The notes: generated from the letters alone by a model not told the origin. A stretch of DNA of 64,000 nucleotides from Anaerolineales bacterium HSG24 (GCA_030377895.1 JAUCGB010000007.1:1-64000), one strand, 5' to 3'. Shown: positions 25,135-33,276, numbered from the stretch's first letter. Made by a program: numbers and translations.

Positions 25135-25230
25135 AATTCAGTAACAGGAACAAGCTGAACGATAAAAAAGCATCTCTCTCCTTTTTTTCTCCTTTGTAAG
25201 AGGGCCACGTCGGGGCAACGTGGCCCTTTT
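25135..25230 (+). ncRNA. Candidate CU-rich small RNA (about 95 nt)
   Basis: Starts about 7 nt after a near-consensus promoter. It has a short 5' hairpin (GTTCA/TGAAC), then an unpaired CU-rich stretch (CATCTCTCTCC, TTTTTTTCTCCTTT) complementary to Shine-Dalgarno sequences, and ends in a strong terminator GGGCCACGT-cggggca-ACGTGGCCC-TTTT. No ORF. C/U-rich loops of this sort are typical of trans-acting sRNAs that block ribosome binding. Confidence 0.65.
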
Positions 25231-25366
25231 CGATTCTGGCGCGTTTATCTGTCCCAGTTCTTGTTTTTTCGCCAGTGTCCAGTATTATAAGCGAACGGAA
25301 GGCATAGAGCCTTATAAATCAATTTTGATTTTCAAAACGGTAAATGAGTCAAACCTTGGTTTGCTG

Positions 25367-25544
25367 GGCTACCAACTTAACGTGCGACAGATAATATCGT
25401 AACACAGTCTTTAGACTGTGCGGCACAGGCTGAAGCATGTGCTACATGTCTCGGCTTACATTGGTAGTCCTGTGATCACCTACCCGCAAGTTCCAAACTT
25501 GCGGGTAGGTAACTGACATATATCACTACTTCTGCACCACTACC
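25367..25544. mobile_element. R1 MITE joined to a GGTAGT-framed element
   Basis: 25367-25462 is an R1 copy (GGCTACCAAC end) whose right end runs directly into GGTAGTCC of a second element (25463-25544) with a CTACCCGCAAG core hairpin and CACTACC end. No target duplication remains. Confidence 0.7.
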
Positions 25545-25583
25545 GTCTCATTTACCCATTTGGTCGTCAAAATTCATCTTCTG

Positions 25584-26423
25584 ATGGGTATTTTATATTT
25601 AGTTTCAACGCCGTTAGGAAATCTTGAGGATATAACTTTTCGAGCCGTGAAAGTCCTGCGCGAAGTGGGCTGTATCGCCAGCGAGGACACTCGCACCACA
25701 GGTCGGTTACTGGCTCATTTTGAGATAAAAACGAACCTCATAAGCTACCATGAGCATAGCAAACCTCATCAACTCAAACGTATTGTAGACATGCTGACCG
25801 AGCATGATGTGGCTCTCGTCTCCGAGGCCGGGACTCCTTTGCTCTCTGACCCCGGCTATAAATTGGTGCGAGCCACTATTGAGCATGGTATCGAAGTGGT
25901 GGCAATTCCGGGCGCGAGCGCGCTCTTGACGGCCTTGCCGGTGAGTGGATTGCCAACAGATCGGTTTCTGTTTATGGGCTTTTTGCCCCGAAAATCAGCC
26001 GCTCGACGAACCCTGTTTGAGCAGTTGACCGCGCAATCGGCGACCCTAGTTTTTTACGAATCGCCGCATCGGTTGCAGGCCAGTTTGCTCGACATGGCGA
26101 CGGTATTCGGCGCAGAGCGACAAATTGCGATCTGTCGGGAGTTGACCAAACTGCATGAGGAGATTTGGCGGGGCACACTTGGTCAGGCTGGTGAGGTATG
26201 GGCCGAGCGCACACTGCGCGGGGAGTTTACTTTGGTGGTGGATGGCGCGCCCGAAGAGGAAATTTGGAGCGAAGAGGCTGTCCAGCAAGCTTTGGTCGCC
26301 GCCATGACCGGTGGTTTGGCCCGTAAAGACGCGGTCAAACAGGTCAGGCAACAAAGCGGTTGGCCCAAACGAGAAGTCTATGCCCTCGCCGAGCGGGTCA
26401 AGCGGTGCCGGGTAAAATGGTGA
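25584..26423 (+). CDS. rsmI: 16S rRNA (cytidine1402-2'-O)-methyltransferase RsmI
   Basis: MGILYLVSTPLGNLEDITFR at the start is the family signature. Further motifs are SEDTRTTGRLL, HEHSKP, LVSEAGTPLLSDPG and IPGASALLTALPVSGL for AdoMet binding and the tetrapyrrole-methylase fold. About 279 residues, standard length. It methylates the ribose of C1402 in the decoding centre of 16S rRNA. The ATG at 25584 fits family alignments better than an upstream TTG at 25560. Monocistronic, surrounded by repeats. Confidence 0.93.
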   Translation: MGILYLVSTPLGNLEDITFRAVKVLREVGCIASEDTRTTGRLLAHFEIKTNLISYHEHSKPHQLKRIVDMLTEHDVALVSEAGTPLLSDPGYKLVRATIEHGIEVVAIPGASALLTALPVSGLPTDRFLFMGFLPRKSAARRTLFEQLTAQSATLVFYESPHRLQASLLDMATVFGAERQIAICRELTKLHEEIWRGTLGQAGEVWAERTLRGEFTLVVDGAPEEEIWSEEAVQQALVAAMTGGLARKDAVKQVRQQSGWPKREVYALAERVKRCRVKW

Positions 26424-26500
26424 ACGGTTAATGGTGAACGGTCAATGGTTAATTACGTTTTGCCGCCAAGAGCGGTAATCCGCTTACACTCATTCACCAT

Positions 26501-27961
26501 TTATAATTTAGGTTGATCCTCTAACTTCTTCGCCTCCATATAGTCCGCTACGGCCTTAGCTCGTGGATACTCGCGCCCTCCGTAGTGGATACCGAGTGCT
26601 TCGCAGATGGAGGCTCTGACGGCTTTTTCCTTGCGGTAGCGGATTTTGTGGCGATTTTGCATGACGGTTTCTATATCGGCCAATAACTGTTGGTCAGAGA
26701 CCTTATTTGACGAATCTGGTTTCTTTTTGTGGCCGTTTTGCTTGGGTTTCAGGTGATTTTTTGGCGGATTACAATCGGCCAGATTGATGAACTCCGGTTT
26801 GGATAGGTACGGAATCGCGGCCACAAAGGGAGGGCCTTTACCACTGGCCGGAATCGCGAGACATGAGCGGATGCTCTTTTCTTGCAGATATTGTAACTGT
26901 TTGCTCCACAGTGCCCGATCCGATTTGGCCCAGTATGAAAATTGGATGTTGCGTAGAAAAGCTAGAGCCTCTGTGCCAAATACAAAGCGAGCCATGTTCC
27001 GAAACAGCGAGCCGGAGAGGCCGACATCCTTGGCCAGAGGAGATTGTCCGGCCAAGAAGCAATAGGTCAATCCACTTCGCCCCTCTTTGATGATGCGCTT
27101 AAGCGGTTTTGTGAACTCTTTGCCATGTTCTTCAAAACAGCCATCCGCCTCATCAAAAATCAAAAACGCTGGATGTTTAGGATCGCTACCCGTTCGTTTA
27201 GCCAGTTTGCGAGCCGTGACCACCTTATCATACAAATATTGCGCTCCCGTTGCCACGTTGTCAAAATCGGTCACAAACGGCTCAAAAGGCCAACCAGATG
27301 ACTTGCCCTCGAACTTGGGATCGCACAGCCAATACTCTGCCGCGGGATGCGGTTGTTGCAATAGCCATATAATGTGGAGCATGAGGCGTGTTTTGCCCAC
27401 GCCCGTCGGCCCGTCCATCTTGATATGGAATTGTTTGAGCCGATTTTGCTCATCGAATAGGAATTTGTTAATCCAGTTCGAGTCTTTGACGTAGGCCCGC
27501 GCTTGATTATCATGGCCTTGAATGGCTGTGGTGGGTACGTTTACGTTATTTGACTTCACTATCGGAGTAGGCCCGGTCATCAGGGTGAGGTTTGGTTGAT
27601 TAGAGACCAGCGATTCGCCCGATTTTAGCACCTGCATGACCTCCAGCGACTTCTGAAATTCAATCCACATCTGCAATTCGGTGTGGTGCAGTTCTAACTG
27701 TTCTCGCATATTCTGCAATCGGGCTTGCCGAGTCACCTCTTTCTGTTGGCACAGGCGTTCAAATCCCCATGAAACCGTCAAGACACCACCGCTCCCCAAC
27801 ACAACCAATATGATTACCGCTACAATGGCTGAGACGATCAATACTCCCCAACTAAACAAAACGACAAATCCCAAAATAGTGGCATGAAACGTAATCAGTA
27901 TGAGCAACATGCTTAGACCAAACAACAACATTGATGAAGCGATAATCTCTAACTTTCTCAT
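26501..27961 (-). CDS. Membrane-anchored FtsK/HerA-like ATPase
   Basis: Start at 27961 (MRKLEIIASS) after GAGGAT. Two to three N-terminal membrane segments (residues 1-75) and a coiled stretch precede an ATPase with P-loop GPTGVGKTR near 195 and Walker B FLIFDEADG near 280. CDPKFEGKSSGWPFEP and QSPLAKDVGLSGSLFRNMA fit a DNA-pump or conjugation ATPase. The last 60 residues look like a small HTH (VRASICEALGIHYGGREYPR). The layout resembles plasmid/ICE-borne FtsK-like or VirD4-type coupling proteins. No relaxase or other secretion gene was seen nearby, so its substrate is unknown. Confidence 0.65.
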   Translation of the reverse strand: MRKLEIIASSMLLFGLSMLLILITFHATILGFVVLFSWGVLIVSAIVAVIILVVLGSGGVLTVSWGFERLCQQKEVTRQARLQNMREQLELHHTELQMWIEFQKSLEVMQVLKSGESLVSNQPNLTLMTGPTPIVKSNNVNVPTTAIQGHDNQARAYVKDSNWINKFLFDEQNRLKQFHIKMDGPTGVGKTRLMLHIIWLLQQPHPAAEYWLCDPKFEGKSSGWPFEPFVTDFDNVATGAQYLYDKVVTARKLAKRTGSDPKHPAFLIFDEADGCFEEHGKEFTKPLKRIIKEGRSGLTYCFLAGQSPLAKDVGLSGSLFRNMARFVFGTEALAFLRNIQFSYWAKSDRALWSKQLQYLQEKSIRSCLAIPASGKGPPFVAAIPYLSKPEFINLADCNPPKNHLKPKQNGHKKKPDSSNKVSDQQLLADIETVMQNRHKIRYRKEKAVRASICEALGIHYGGREYPRAKAVADYMEAKKLEDQPKL

Positions 27962-27989
27962 GATAATCCTCGTCTGATTTTTCAAGACC

Positions 27990-28023
27990 AACCTTCCCGC
28001 AAGTTCTAAACTTGCGGGAAGGT
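27990..28023. repeat. CCTTCCCGCAAG core palindrome
   Basis: ACCTTCCCGCAAGTT and its reverse complement around a 3-4 nt loop. Just downstream (28045-28077) is an R3 end fragment (TATCGGGTAGCAAG). Confidence 0.8.
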
Positions 28024-28134
28024 AACGGCCTAATTACTGTTTTAGCTTTTCCTAAACTACTTTATCGGGTAGCAAGAGCAGTAATTCATTTACCATTTAT
28101 AATTCACCATTCACCATTTATAATTACTAAGGCC

Positions 28135-28400
28135 AGAAATCAAAAAACGCCCCGACAACCAATGAAGGTGTCGCGGCGTTGAGATAATCAGTGAGCACAA
28201 CGAATTGGAGAAAAACAAATTTTGCCGGTATATAAACTCGTTTTTTTTCAGTTTGTTGCTTTAAAGTAAAAAACGCCGAGGCGGTTGGTCGCTTGGCGTT
28301 GTATGGTTCGTCACTACAATCACGCGGATGACCAAGTTTAGTTTGGTTGTCAGTAGCCCTCGGAGGTCGAAATGACCAAAGGGGGCTTAACAATTTTATT
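28135..28400 (-). ncRNA. Candidate tandem small RNAs with twin terminators
   Basis: On the - strand two intrinsic terminators of the same design (AACGCC stem ... GGCGTT followed by six T) lie at 28267-28300 and 28142-28180. An 89-codon ORF spans both hairpins, which argues against coding. Upstream, TTAACA and TTACAA spaced by 17 bp (about 28403-28436, - strand) is a possible promoter. No homology to known RNA families was recognised. Confidence 0.4.
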
Positions 28401-28412
28401 TATTAAATTTGT

Positions 28413-28427
28413 AATCTAGCCTAGATT
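28413..28427. promoter_or_regulatory. Palindromic operator-like site AATCTAGCCTAGATT
   Basis: A perfect 7-bp inverted repeat around one base, 33 bp before the ATG at 28460 and overlapping the presumed promoter of the - strand RNA. Confidence 0.5.
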
Positions 28428-28459
28428 ATCATGTTAAAGTTGTTTTGTTAAGGGTGAAT

Positions 28460-28795
28460 ATGATTAAAAAATTATTTGTATATGGCACACTGGGGCCTGG
28501 TTGTCCCAACGAATATATCCTGAGAAATATTGGTGGTTCATGGGAAAAAGCAAATGTAACTGGAATCTTGCATGAAGAAGGTTGGGGTTCAGCAATGGGC
28601 TACCCCGGAATCACTCTCGATAAAGATGGAGATAAAATTGAAGGTTTTTTGTTTAATTCTGATAAAATCTCAGAACATTGGTCTGAGTTGGATGAATTTG
28701 AAGGAGACGCTTATGAACGAGTACTAACAACAGTGAAACTCCAAAATGGAACTGTAGTAGATGCTTATATTTATAGTTTGAAACGGAGTTTGTAG
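28460..28795 (+). CDS. Gamma-glutamylcyclotransferase (GGCT/AIG2-like) family protein
   Basis: 111 residues starting MIKKLFVYGTLGPG, the family's YGTL loop that binds the substrate gamma-glutamyl group. The catalytic acid is expected in the ELDEFEG segment (LDxFEG motif). Family members cyclise gamma-glutamyl amines to 5-oxoproline. The ATG at 28460 has AGGG 8 nt upstream. The stand-alone gene is next to a lipoprotein-like gene; no pathway context. Confidence 0.85.
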   Translation: MIKKLFVYGTLGPGCPNEYILRNIGGSWEKANVTGILHEEGWGSAMGYPGITLDKDGDKIEGFLFNSDKISEHWSELDEFEGDAYERVLTTVKLQNGTVVDAYIYSLKRSL

Positions 28796-28897
28796 GCATG
28801 AACTCTTTTGCTCGATTGGACGTTTTGTTATAGAATAAATGAAAAAGTTGTTTAAATTCCATTTACTCTACTTTGTTAAAAAAAATAGGAGAATTTT

Positions 28898-29893
28898 ATG
28901 AAGAATATAAAAATGATTGTTATTGCTGTTGTTGGTTTATTATGTGTTGGGTTACTCATATTTAATACCATATCGTTGATGGATCCTGAGTATGGAGCCA
29001 CTCCTACGCCAGAACCTAGTCGTAAAATCGGCGAGGTGGTAACGGTTGGGGATCTGTCTTTTACGGTTAATTCGATTGAACCCTTTGATGCTTTTAATGA
29101 CCCTGATCCGGACATGATGTTTGTGAATGTACATTTCAATGTTGAAAACACCGGAGCAAAGGAAGAAGATTTTGGTGATTCGCCTGGCGTTATTCGTATT
29201 AAAGGAGACTCCAAAGAATATCCCTATCATCATGTTGCTGAAAGTTCAGTACCCTATGCAGAACGTTTACCAGATGAAGTAGACTCAGGACAAACGGTGT
29301 CCGGCTATGTCAGCTATGAAATCCCCGATGACTCGGCAGATATAGAGCTTATATTTAAAGACAAAAAGCGAGTCTTTTTGTCTGAATCAAGTACTGCATT
29401 AAAAGATGTGTATGCCGAAACGGAAAAGCTTATGAAAGATTTAGCCAAAACCTGCGCGCAGTTAAACAGTGATTCCGCAACCGATGAGGCGGCAACCGGC
29501 ATTCTTCAGATTTTACGGATTGAGTCATCGTCATCTCCACCTCTTGCATTTATGCGACCCAATTTAGAGGGATATGCAGAATCCTCCGAATCATTTGAGG
29601 TGTTAGGTTGTTATATAATCAACGAGCAAATGGTCGAAAAATGCGAGTATAAAAGTGATACAGATTTCTCTACGGTTGAACTAAGACGGGTTAAGATTGA
29701 TAAAACTGTCTTGTTGATTGATCCTAAAGAGAAAAAGCTTCTTCGTAAGAAACAGTTTGAGGGAGGTGCTCCCGAAGCCTGTCCTCGTACGGTTGAAATG
29801 GATAATAATGTTCCTGTTTTACCCCGTCAAATAGGTGAAGTCGCTGATGATGACGATATTCTGGAGTGGGTTCAAGAAAATTGGACTCCCTAA
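28898..29893 (+). CDS. Membrane-anchored DUF4352-type protein
   Basis: An N-terminal membrane helix (IKMIVIAVVGLLCVGLLIF) and a Pro/Thr linker lead to a domain at about 40-155 (KIGEVVTVGDLSFTVNSIEP ... NVHFNVENTG) matching the Ig-like DUF4352/telokin-like extracytoplasmic fold. Residues 160-331 are unassigned, with four Cys (CAQLN, GCYII, KCEYK, ACPRT) that could form disulfides. Shine-Dalgarno AGGAG. Function unknown; extracytoplasmic location inferred. Confidence 0.65.
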   Translation: MKNIKMIVIAVVGLLCVGLLIFNTISLMDPEYGATPTPEPSRKIGEVVTVGDLSFTVNSIEPFDAFNDPDPDMMFVNVHFNVENTGAKEEDFGDSPGVIRIKGDSKEYPYHHVAESSVPYAERLPDEVDSGQTVSGYVSYEIPDDSADIELIFKDKKRVFLSESSTALKDVYAETEKLMKDLAKTCAQLNSDSATDEAATGILQILRIESSSSPPLAFMRPNLEGYAESSESFEVLGCYIINEQMVEKCEYKSDTDFSTVELRRVKIDKTVLLIDPKEKKLLRKKQFEGGAPEACPRTVEMDNNVPVLPRQIGEVADDDDILEWVQENWTP

Positions 29894-29928
29894 ACAAACA
29901 TCATGGAGTTCCGATAAACTGGTTTAGG

Positions 29929-30145
29929 AATGAGTCCTAAATAAGTTGCGCGTTTGGCAATCGTAGGGGCTAGGCAAGGCGGTGTAGCGTTGGTTTGAAA
30001 TCAGAACTCCAATCCGCCTTGCCTCGCCCTGAATCTACGGAATGACGGGCGAGGCAGGGGCGGAGAGAACATGGATGTACGTTCCAAAATCAGACCGCCC
30101 TGCCTAGCCCCTACCATAATCTCCGATACAAACGCGCAAGTTATT
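29929..30145. repeat. Longest copy of the AATAAGTTGCGCG element, with inverted ends
   Basis: Left end CTAAATAAGTTGCGCGTTTG followed by GGGGCTAGGCAAGGCGG; right end CCGCCCTGCCTAGCCCC followed by AAACGCGCAAGTTATT. The ends are near inverted repeats of each other, so this may be the complete element of which the other copies are fragments. Confidence 0.8.
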
Positions 30146-30253
30146 AAAATCCTGTTCCTCAGGTTATTGTCACGCTACAAGCGTCACCTCCAATTATCGT
30201 AGGTGACGCTTGTAGCGTCACGTATACCCCAAACGACGTAAATCGAGCGAATC

Positions 30254-30282
30254 TTGACAACCGGCTTAGGCTGTGTTAAAGT
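30254..30282 (+). promoter_or_regulatory. Sense promoter of initiator-like gene, copy 3
   Basis: TTGACA, 17-bp spacer (ACCGGCTTAGGCTGTGT), TAAAGT. Just before it, 30224-30243 repeats 20 nt of the 5' end of the gene (GTATACCCCAAACGACGTAA). Confidence 0.8.
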
Positions 30283-30329
30283 AGAGCCAACATTCGTACC
30301 GCCAATTCTAATGTTCGAGTTACTCAAAA

Positions 30330-30411
30330 GGCTACCAACTTAACGTGCGACAGATAATATCGTAACACAATCTTTAGACTGTGCTACGTGTCTCGGCTTA
30401 CGTTGATAGCC
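30330..30411. mobile_element. MITE family R1 inserted in the leader of copy 3
   Basis: Ends GGCTACCAAC and GTTGATAGCC; flanks ACTCAAAA at 30322-30329 and 30412-30419. It is 82 bp and lies between the sense promoter and the attenuator. Confidence 0.93.
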
Positions 30412-30436
30412 ACTCAAAACAAATATGTCAACAATA

Positions 30437-30533
30437 CGGATTTTAGCCTGTGGTTAGTGCAAATAAATGAGTAACATTTATTGGTACTTGGCGGTACGAC
30501 GCTGACCACAGGTAAAAGTCCGTTTTTGTTTTC
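30437..30533 (+). terminator. Leader attenuator, copy 3
   Basis: CGGATTTTAGCCTGTGGTTAG (21-nt arm, 30437-30457) pairs with the arm at 30502-30522 ending AAAAGTCCG, followed by TTTTTGTTTT. Pairing is kept relative to copy 2 despite changes. Confidence 0.65.
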
Positions 30534-30536
30534 GGG

Positions 30537-30610
30537 AAAAAAAAAAGGGCAAGCCGTTTTGCTTGCCCTGATTTACTGTCTCCCAATTAAGGAGTGTTAA
30601 AAAATGTATG
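30537..30610 (-). ncRNA. Antisense RNA over the start of the 30604 gene (copy 3)
   Basis: - strand promoter TTGATT (30639-30644), 16-bp spacer, TATACT (30617-30622). Terminator GGGCAAGC/GCTTGCCC (30547-30568) with a loop different from copy 2, then ten U. Covers AAGGAG and ATG of the sense gene. Confidence 0.75.
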
Positions 30611-31386
30611 ACCCTCAGTATACCCCAAACGACGTAAAAATCAAGCCGTTCAATGGCCAATATAGCGCGCCAGATATGTTGTTGTTCGCCACCCAGTTTA
30701 TAATGCCTACCCTGCCAACCGCAAACTGTTTTGCGCTGTTGGCTTTTTTTATTGGTCGCTTGCCTCCAGAGGGGGCGGGTGTGAGCTACAAGGAGATTGT
30801 TGCTCGGACATGTATAAAGAGTAATAAAACAGCCTACGTGACAGTTAATCGGTTAGATGAATTTGAGATATTATTGATTGACAGCCGGAATAAGCGAGAT
30901 GCCGAAAATATTTATCGGCTTAACCCAGAGTTTGCGCTGACAATGCCTCAAAAAGATGCCGCTTATTGGCTCGACAGGGTGTGTCATGAAGACGCTGTCG
31001 CTGATGATGATGAGTACATTGGGCTGAACCAAGTTGACGAAATGGGGGGAGTAGAGTTTGAACATTTTATTGCTAAAGTTCTGGCTCATAGGGGGTATAA
31101 CGATGTACATGTGACGCAAGGTTCAAACGATTTAGGTGTAGATATTACAGCTACAAAAGATGGGATACGGTGGGCCATACAGGCCAAACGGTATAAATCC
31201 CCCATATCACGCCGTGCCATCAGTGATGTAGTAGGAGGCGTAGCCTATTATAAATGCGATAGGGCTATGGTGATAACCAATAGCACCTTGAGAAAGCCCG
31301 CTCGTATCCTCGCCCAAATCAATGGTTGCAGGGTAGTTGATAGGGATGAGCTTCTTGAATGGGTGACGGATTATCATAATGTGTGA
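30604..31386 (+). CDS. wHTH protein fused to an Mrr-type nuclease domain (260 aa)
   Basis: Residues 1-115 are the same winged-helix module as in the 18036 gene; the first about 110 nt are nearly identical (YDPQYTPNDVKIKPFNGQYS). The C-terminal half (about 150-260) is an Mrr_cat/PD-(D/E)XK endonuclease: FEHFIAKVLAHRGY, SNDLGVDITA (catalytic Asp), WAIQAKRY (QxK variant) and AISDVVGGVAYYKCDRAMVI. Mrr-type domains cleave modified or foreign DNA. Here one is attached to the DNA-binding part of an initiator family and under the same antisense/attenuator control. A replicon-exclusion or defence role is inferred. Confidence 0.8.
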   Translation: MYDPQYTPNDVKIKPFNGQYSAPDMLLFATQFIMPTLPTANCFALLAFFIGRLPPEGAGVSYKEIVARTCIKSNKTAYVTVNRLDEFEILLIDSRNKRDAENIYRLNPEFALTMPQKDAAYWLDRVCHEDAVADDDEYIGLNQVDEMGGVEFEHFIAKVLAHRGYNDVHVTQGSNDLGVDITATKDGIRWAIQAKRYKSPISRRAISDVVGGVAYYKCDRAMVITNSTLRKPARILAQINGCRVVDRDELLEWVTDYHNV

Positions 31387-31496
31387 TGTTCGACCAGGGT
31401 TTTGCAACTTTACAGAATACATCTCGTAAACTATCCTGAAAATGGTCAAAATAAAAAAACGGTAGTGCTAATCCACATGAAAAGGAAACAAAAAAA

Positions 31497-31928
31497 TTGA
31501 ACTCTGAAAAAAAGACCGCAACAACCTTGGAAGATATAAAGATAAATGTGAAGATAAAACTCTCAGCATTATGGATTACTGTGATGTCTTCATATATATA
31601 TAATGATATTTTCGATTTATATAAGCCAGGTGAAATGGCGCATATAATGGCGGGAAATATGGGGCCTTTCCCAACGACTCAAGGAGCGTTATTGACAGCT
31701 ATGATACTGATGACGATTCCGACTCTAATGATTTTCCTGTCCCTGACATTGAAGGCTCAAGCGAATCGCTGGACAAACATCATCGTAGGTATATTATATA
31801 TTGTTGTTGCGATAAGTAACGTAATAGGAGAGGTTTGGGCTTTTTATATATTTGGTAATATTGTACAAGTTTTGCTTCTTTTACTAATTGTCGGGTATGC
31901 ATGGAAGTGGCCTAAACAGGAAGCATGA
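31497..31928 (+). CDS. DUF6326-like four-helix membrane protein
   Basis: TTG start at 31497 with AAAGGA upstream. Four membrane segments; motifs ALWITVMSSYIYNDIFDLY, PGEMAHIMAG and AFYIFGN resemble small DUF6326-type proteins. About 143 aa. Function unknown. AT-rich gene compared with the next one. Confidence 0.65.
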   Translation: MNSEKKTATTLEDIKINVKIKLSALWITVMSSYIYNDIFDLYKPGEMAHIMAGNMGPFPTTQGALLTAMILMTIPTLMIFLSLTLKAQANRWTNIIVGILYIVVAISNVIGEVWAFYIFGNIVQVLLLLLIVGYAWKWPKQEA

Positions 31929-31960
31929 GTCAATCCATCTTTTTAGAACTACAAAAGTTC

Positions 31961-32068
31961 GTAGTAGGCACTTCAGATCCGGATCCGTTAGCTACCCGCA
32001 AGTTCTAAACTTGCGGGTAGCTGACCCTACTACTTCAGTGCCTTTGAGGGCGATAAATCGCCTACTAC
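31961..32068. repeat. Palindrome inserted into another palindromic repeat
   Basis: A GTAGTAGGCACTTCAGTGCC-type element (intact reverse copy 34635-34680) is split by 31977-32031, which holds a GCTACCCGCAAG core hairpin. ACTTCAG is duplicated at 31970-31976 and 32032-32038. Confidence 0.85.
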
Positions 32069-32182
32069 AAACGGTGGTTTGATACATTGCCAGCCCTATT
32101 TCCTATTTCAGCCCTCAGGAGCAGGATGGCGGTCACAGATTTATTCAAGCTTATCAATATCGTTCAAATAAGGAAATGAAAA

Positions 32183-32878
32183 ATGAATAATTTACAACAG
32201 ATTGAGCAGGAAAAAAGCGTTCTCCAATGGGGTGGTCTGGCCGGTATACTGGGTGGCATCCTCTTCATTATCGTTTTTGCTGTCGTGTTCGGCTTCGTGG
32301 GAGAGGAGCCTGTCGAACTCGAGGAGTGGGTCATGAGATTCCCTGACGTTAGAGCGGCGCGCACGGTAGAGAATGGTCTTTACTTATTGGTCTTCATCTT
32401 TTGGATTCCTCACTTTCTCGCCCTGTATCGTGCGCTCAAGGAGACGAGGCTCGCGCCCGCTCTCTTTGGGAGTGTCCTCGGTATTCTGGGTCTCACTGTG
32501 CTTGCGGCAGGGTCGCTCATTCATGTTGCTACCGACCCGCTCTCCGATATTTATCACGCGTCTGGAGCTACCCCCGCGGATCAAGCAGCTCTCGCCCTGA
32601 TGTGGCAGGCGACCTGGGGTATATTTGATGCACTGCTGTTCGCAGGTCTCGGCATCGTGTCTGTCGGTCTTACTCTCCTGGGCGTGGCGATGTTCGGGTC
32701 TCCGGCCTTTGGCAAGGGATTTGCCTGGTTTAGCCTGATAATCGGGGTGATTGGTATCGTGGCGACAGTTGTACTTCTGATTGATCCTGACTCTCCAATT
32801 GCCATCCTCAATATTTTCGGACTCATCATCTTTCATCTCGTTATAGGATGGAAAACTTACAGTCTGTCGAGGGCGTAG
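32183..32878 (+). CDS. DUF4386 family membrane protein
   Basis: 231 residues with six to seven membrane helices (GGLAGILGGILFIIVFAVVF; LYLLVFIFWIPHFLALYRAL; LGILGLTVLAAGSLIHVATD). Matches DUF4386-type integral membrane proteins of unknown function. Shine-Dalgarno AAGGAA. Noticeably GC-richer than its left neighbour, which may indicate separate acquisition. Confidence 0.75.
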   Translation: MNNLQQIEQEKSVLQWGGLAGILGGILFIIVFAVVFGFVGEEPVELEEWVMRFPDVRAARTVENGLYLLVFIFWIPHFLALYRALKETRLAPALFGSVLGILGLTVLAAGSLIHVATDPLSDIYHASGATPADQAALALMWQATWGIFDALLFAGLGIVSVGLTLLGVAMFGSPAFGKGFAWFSLIIGVIGIVATVVLLIDPDSPIAILNIFGLIIFHLVIGWKTYSLSRA

Positions 32879-32887
32879 GATGTCTTT

Positions 32888-32984
32888 AGATGTTCAGATA
32901 ATGTTTTGCAGTTCAATACCCTAAAGGTTTCTAAAACCTTTAGGGTCTGTCTATCCGAGTGAAAATCTTTATCTGAAAGACTGT
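32888..32984. repeat. TTCAGATAA-framed element with CCCTAAAGG core
   Basis: Outer ends AGATGTTCAGATAA and TTATCTGAAAGACTGT; core CCCTAAAGGTTT. Almost identical to 44611-44711; at 34533-34634 the same frame holds a CCCGCAAG core instead. Confidence 0.85.
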
Positions 32985-33051
32985 TGAAGAGGAACAGGTA
33001 ATTGTGGCGATAATCGCCAACCGCTTAATCTTGGCGAAAACTGCTTGTTAT

Positions 33052-33089
33052 AAAACCACCGTCTCATGTGTAATGAGGGGGTGGTTTTT
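33052..33089 (+). terminator. Intrinsic terminator
   Basis: AAAACCACC and GGTGGTTTTT arms with a loop of about 19 nt. Confidence 0.65.
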
Positions 33090-33155
33090 AGCTTTGTCTT
33101 CAGTGCCGATTTAAGCATTTTTATAATTCTAGCCTAATCGTTAGGAGGGCGTAAA

Positions 33156-33227
33156 ATGATTATAAATCTGGATAACCAGATGGTTATCCACGAAGATTCG
33201 TCAAGTCGGATGAATCGCCCAAATTAG
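33156..33227 (+). CDS. Possible 23-residue ORF with DnaA-box palindrome
   Basis: ATG with an optimal Shine-Dalgarno (TAGGAGGGC); translates as MIINLDNQMVIHEDSSSRMN then RPN. The ORF overlaps a 9-bp-arm palindrome (TGGATAACC-AGAT-GGTTATCCA, 33169-33190) built from the same word as the parA iterons, and 18-bp GATGAATCGCCCGAATCG-type repeats (33209-33260). It may equally be a regulatory region. Confidence 0.3.
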   Translation: MIINLDNQMVIHEDSSSRMNRPN

Positions 33228-33276
33228 ATGAATCGCCCGAATCGGATGAATCGCTAAATCATGATATACTTCACGC

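Noticed and set aside
28127-28393. 88-codon - strand ORF
   Set aside because: It spans two intrinsic terminator hairpins; a non-coding RNA interpretation fits better.
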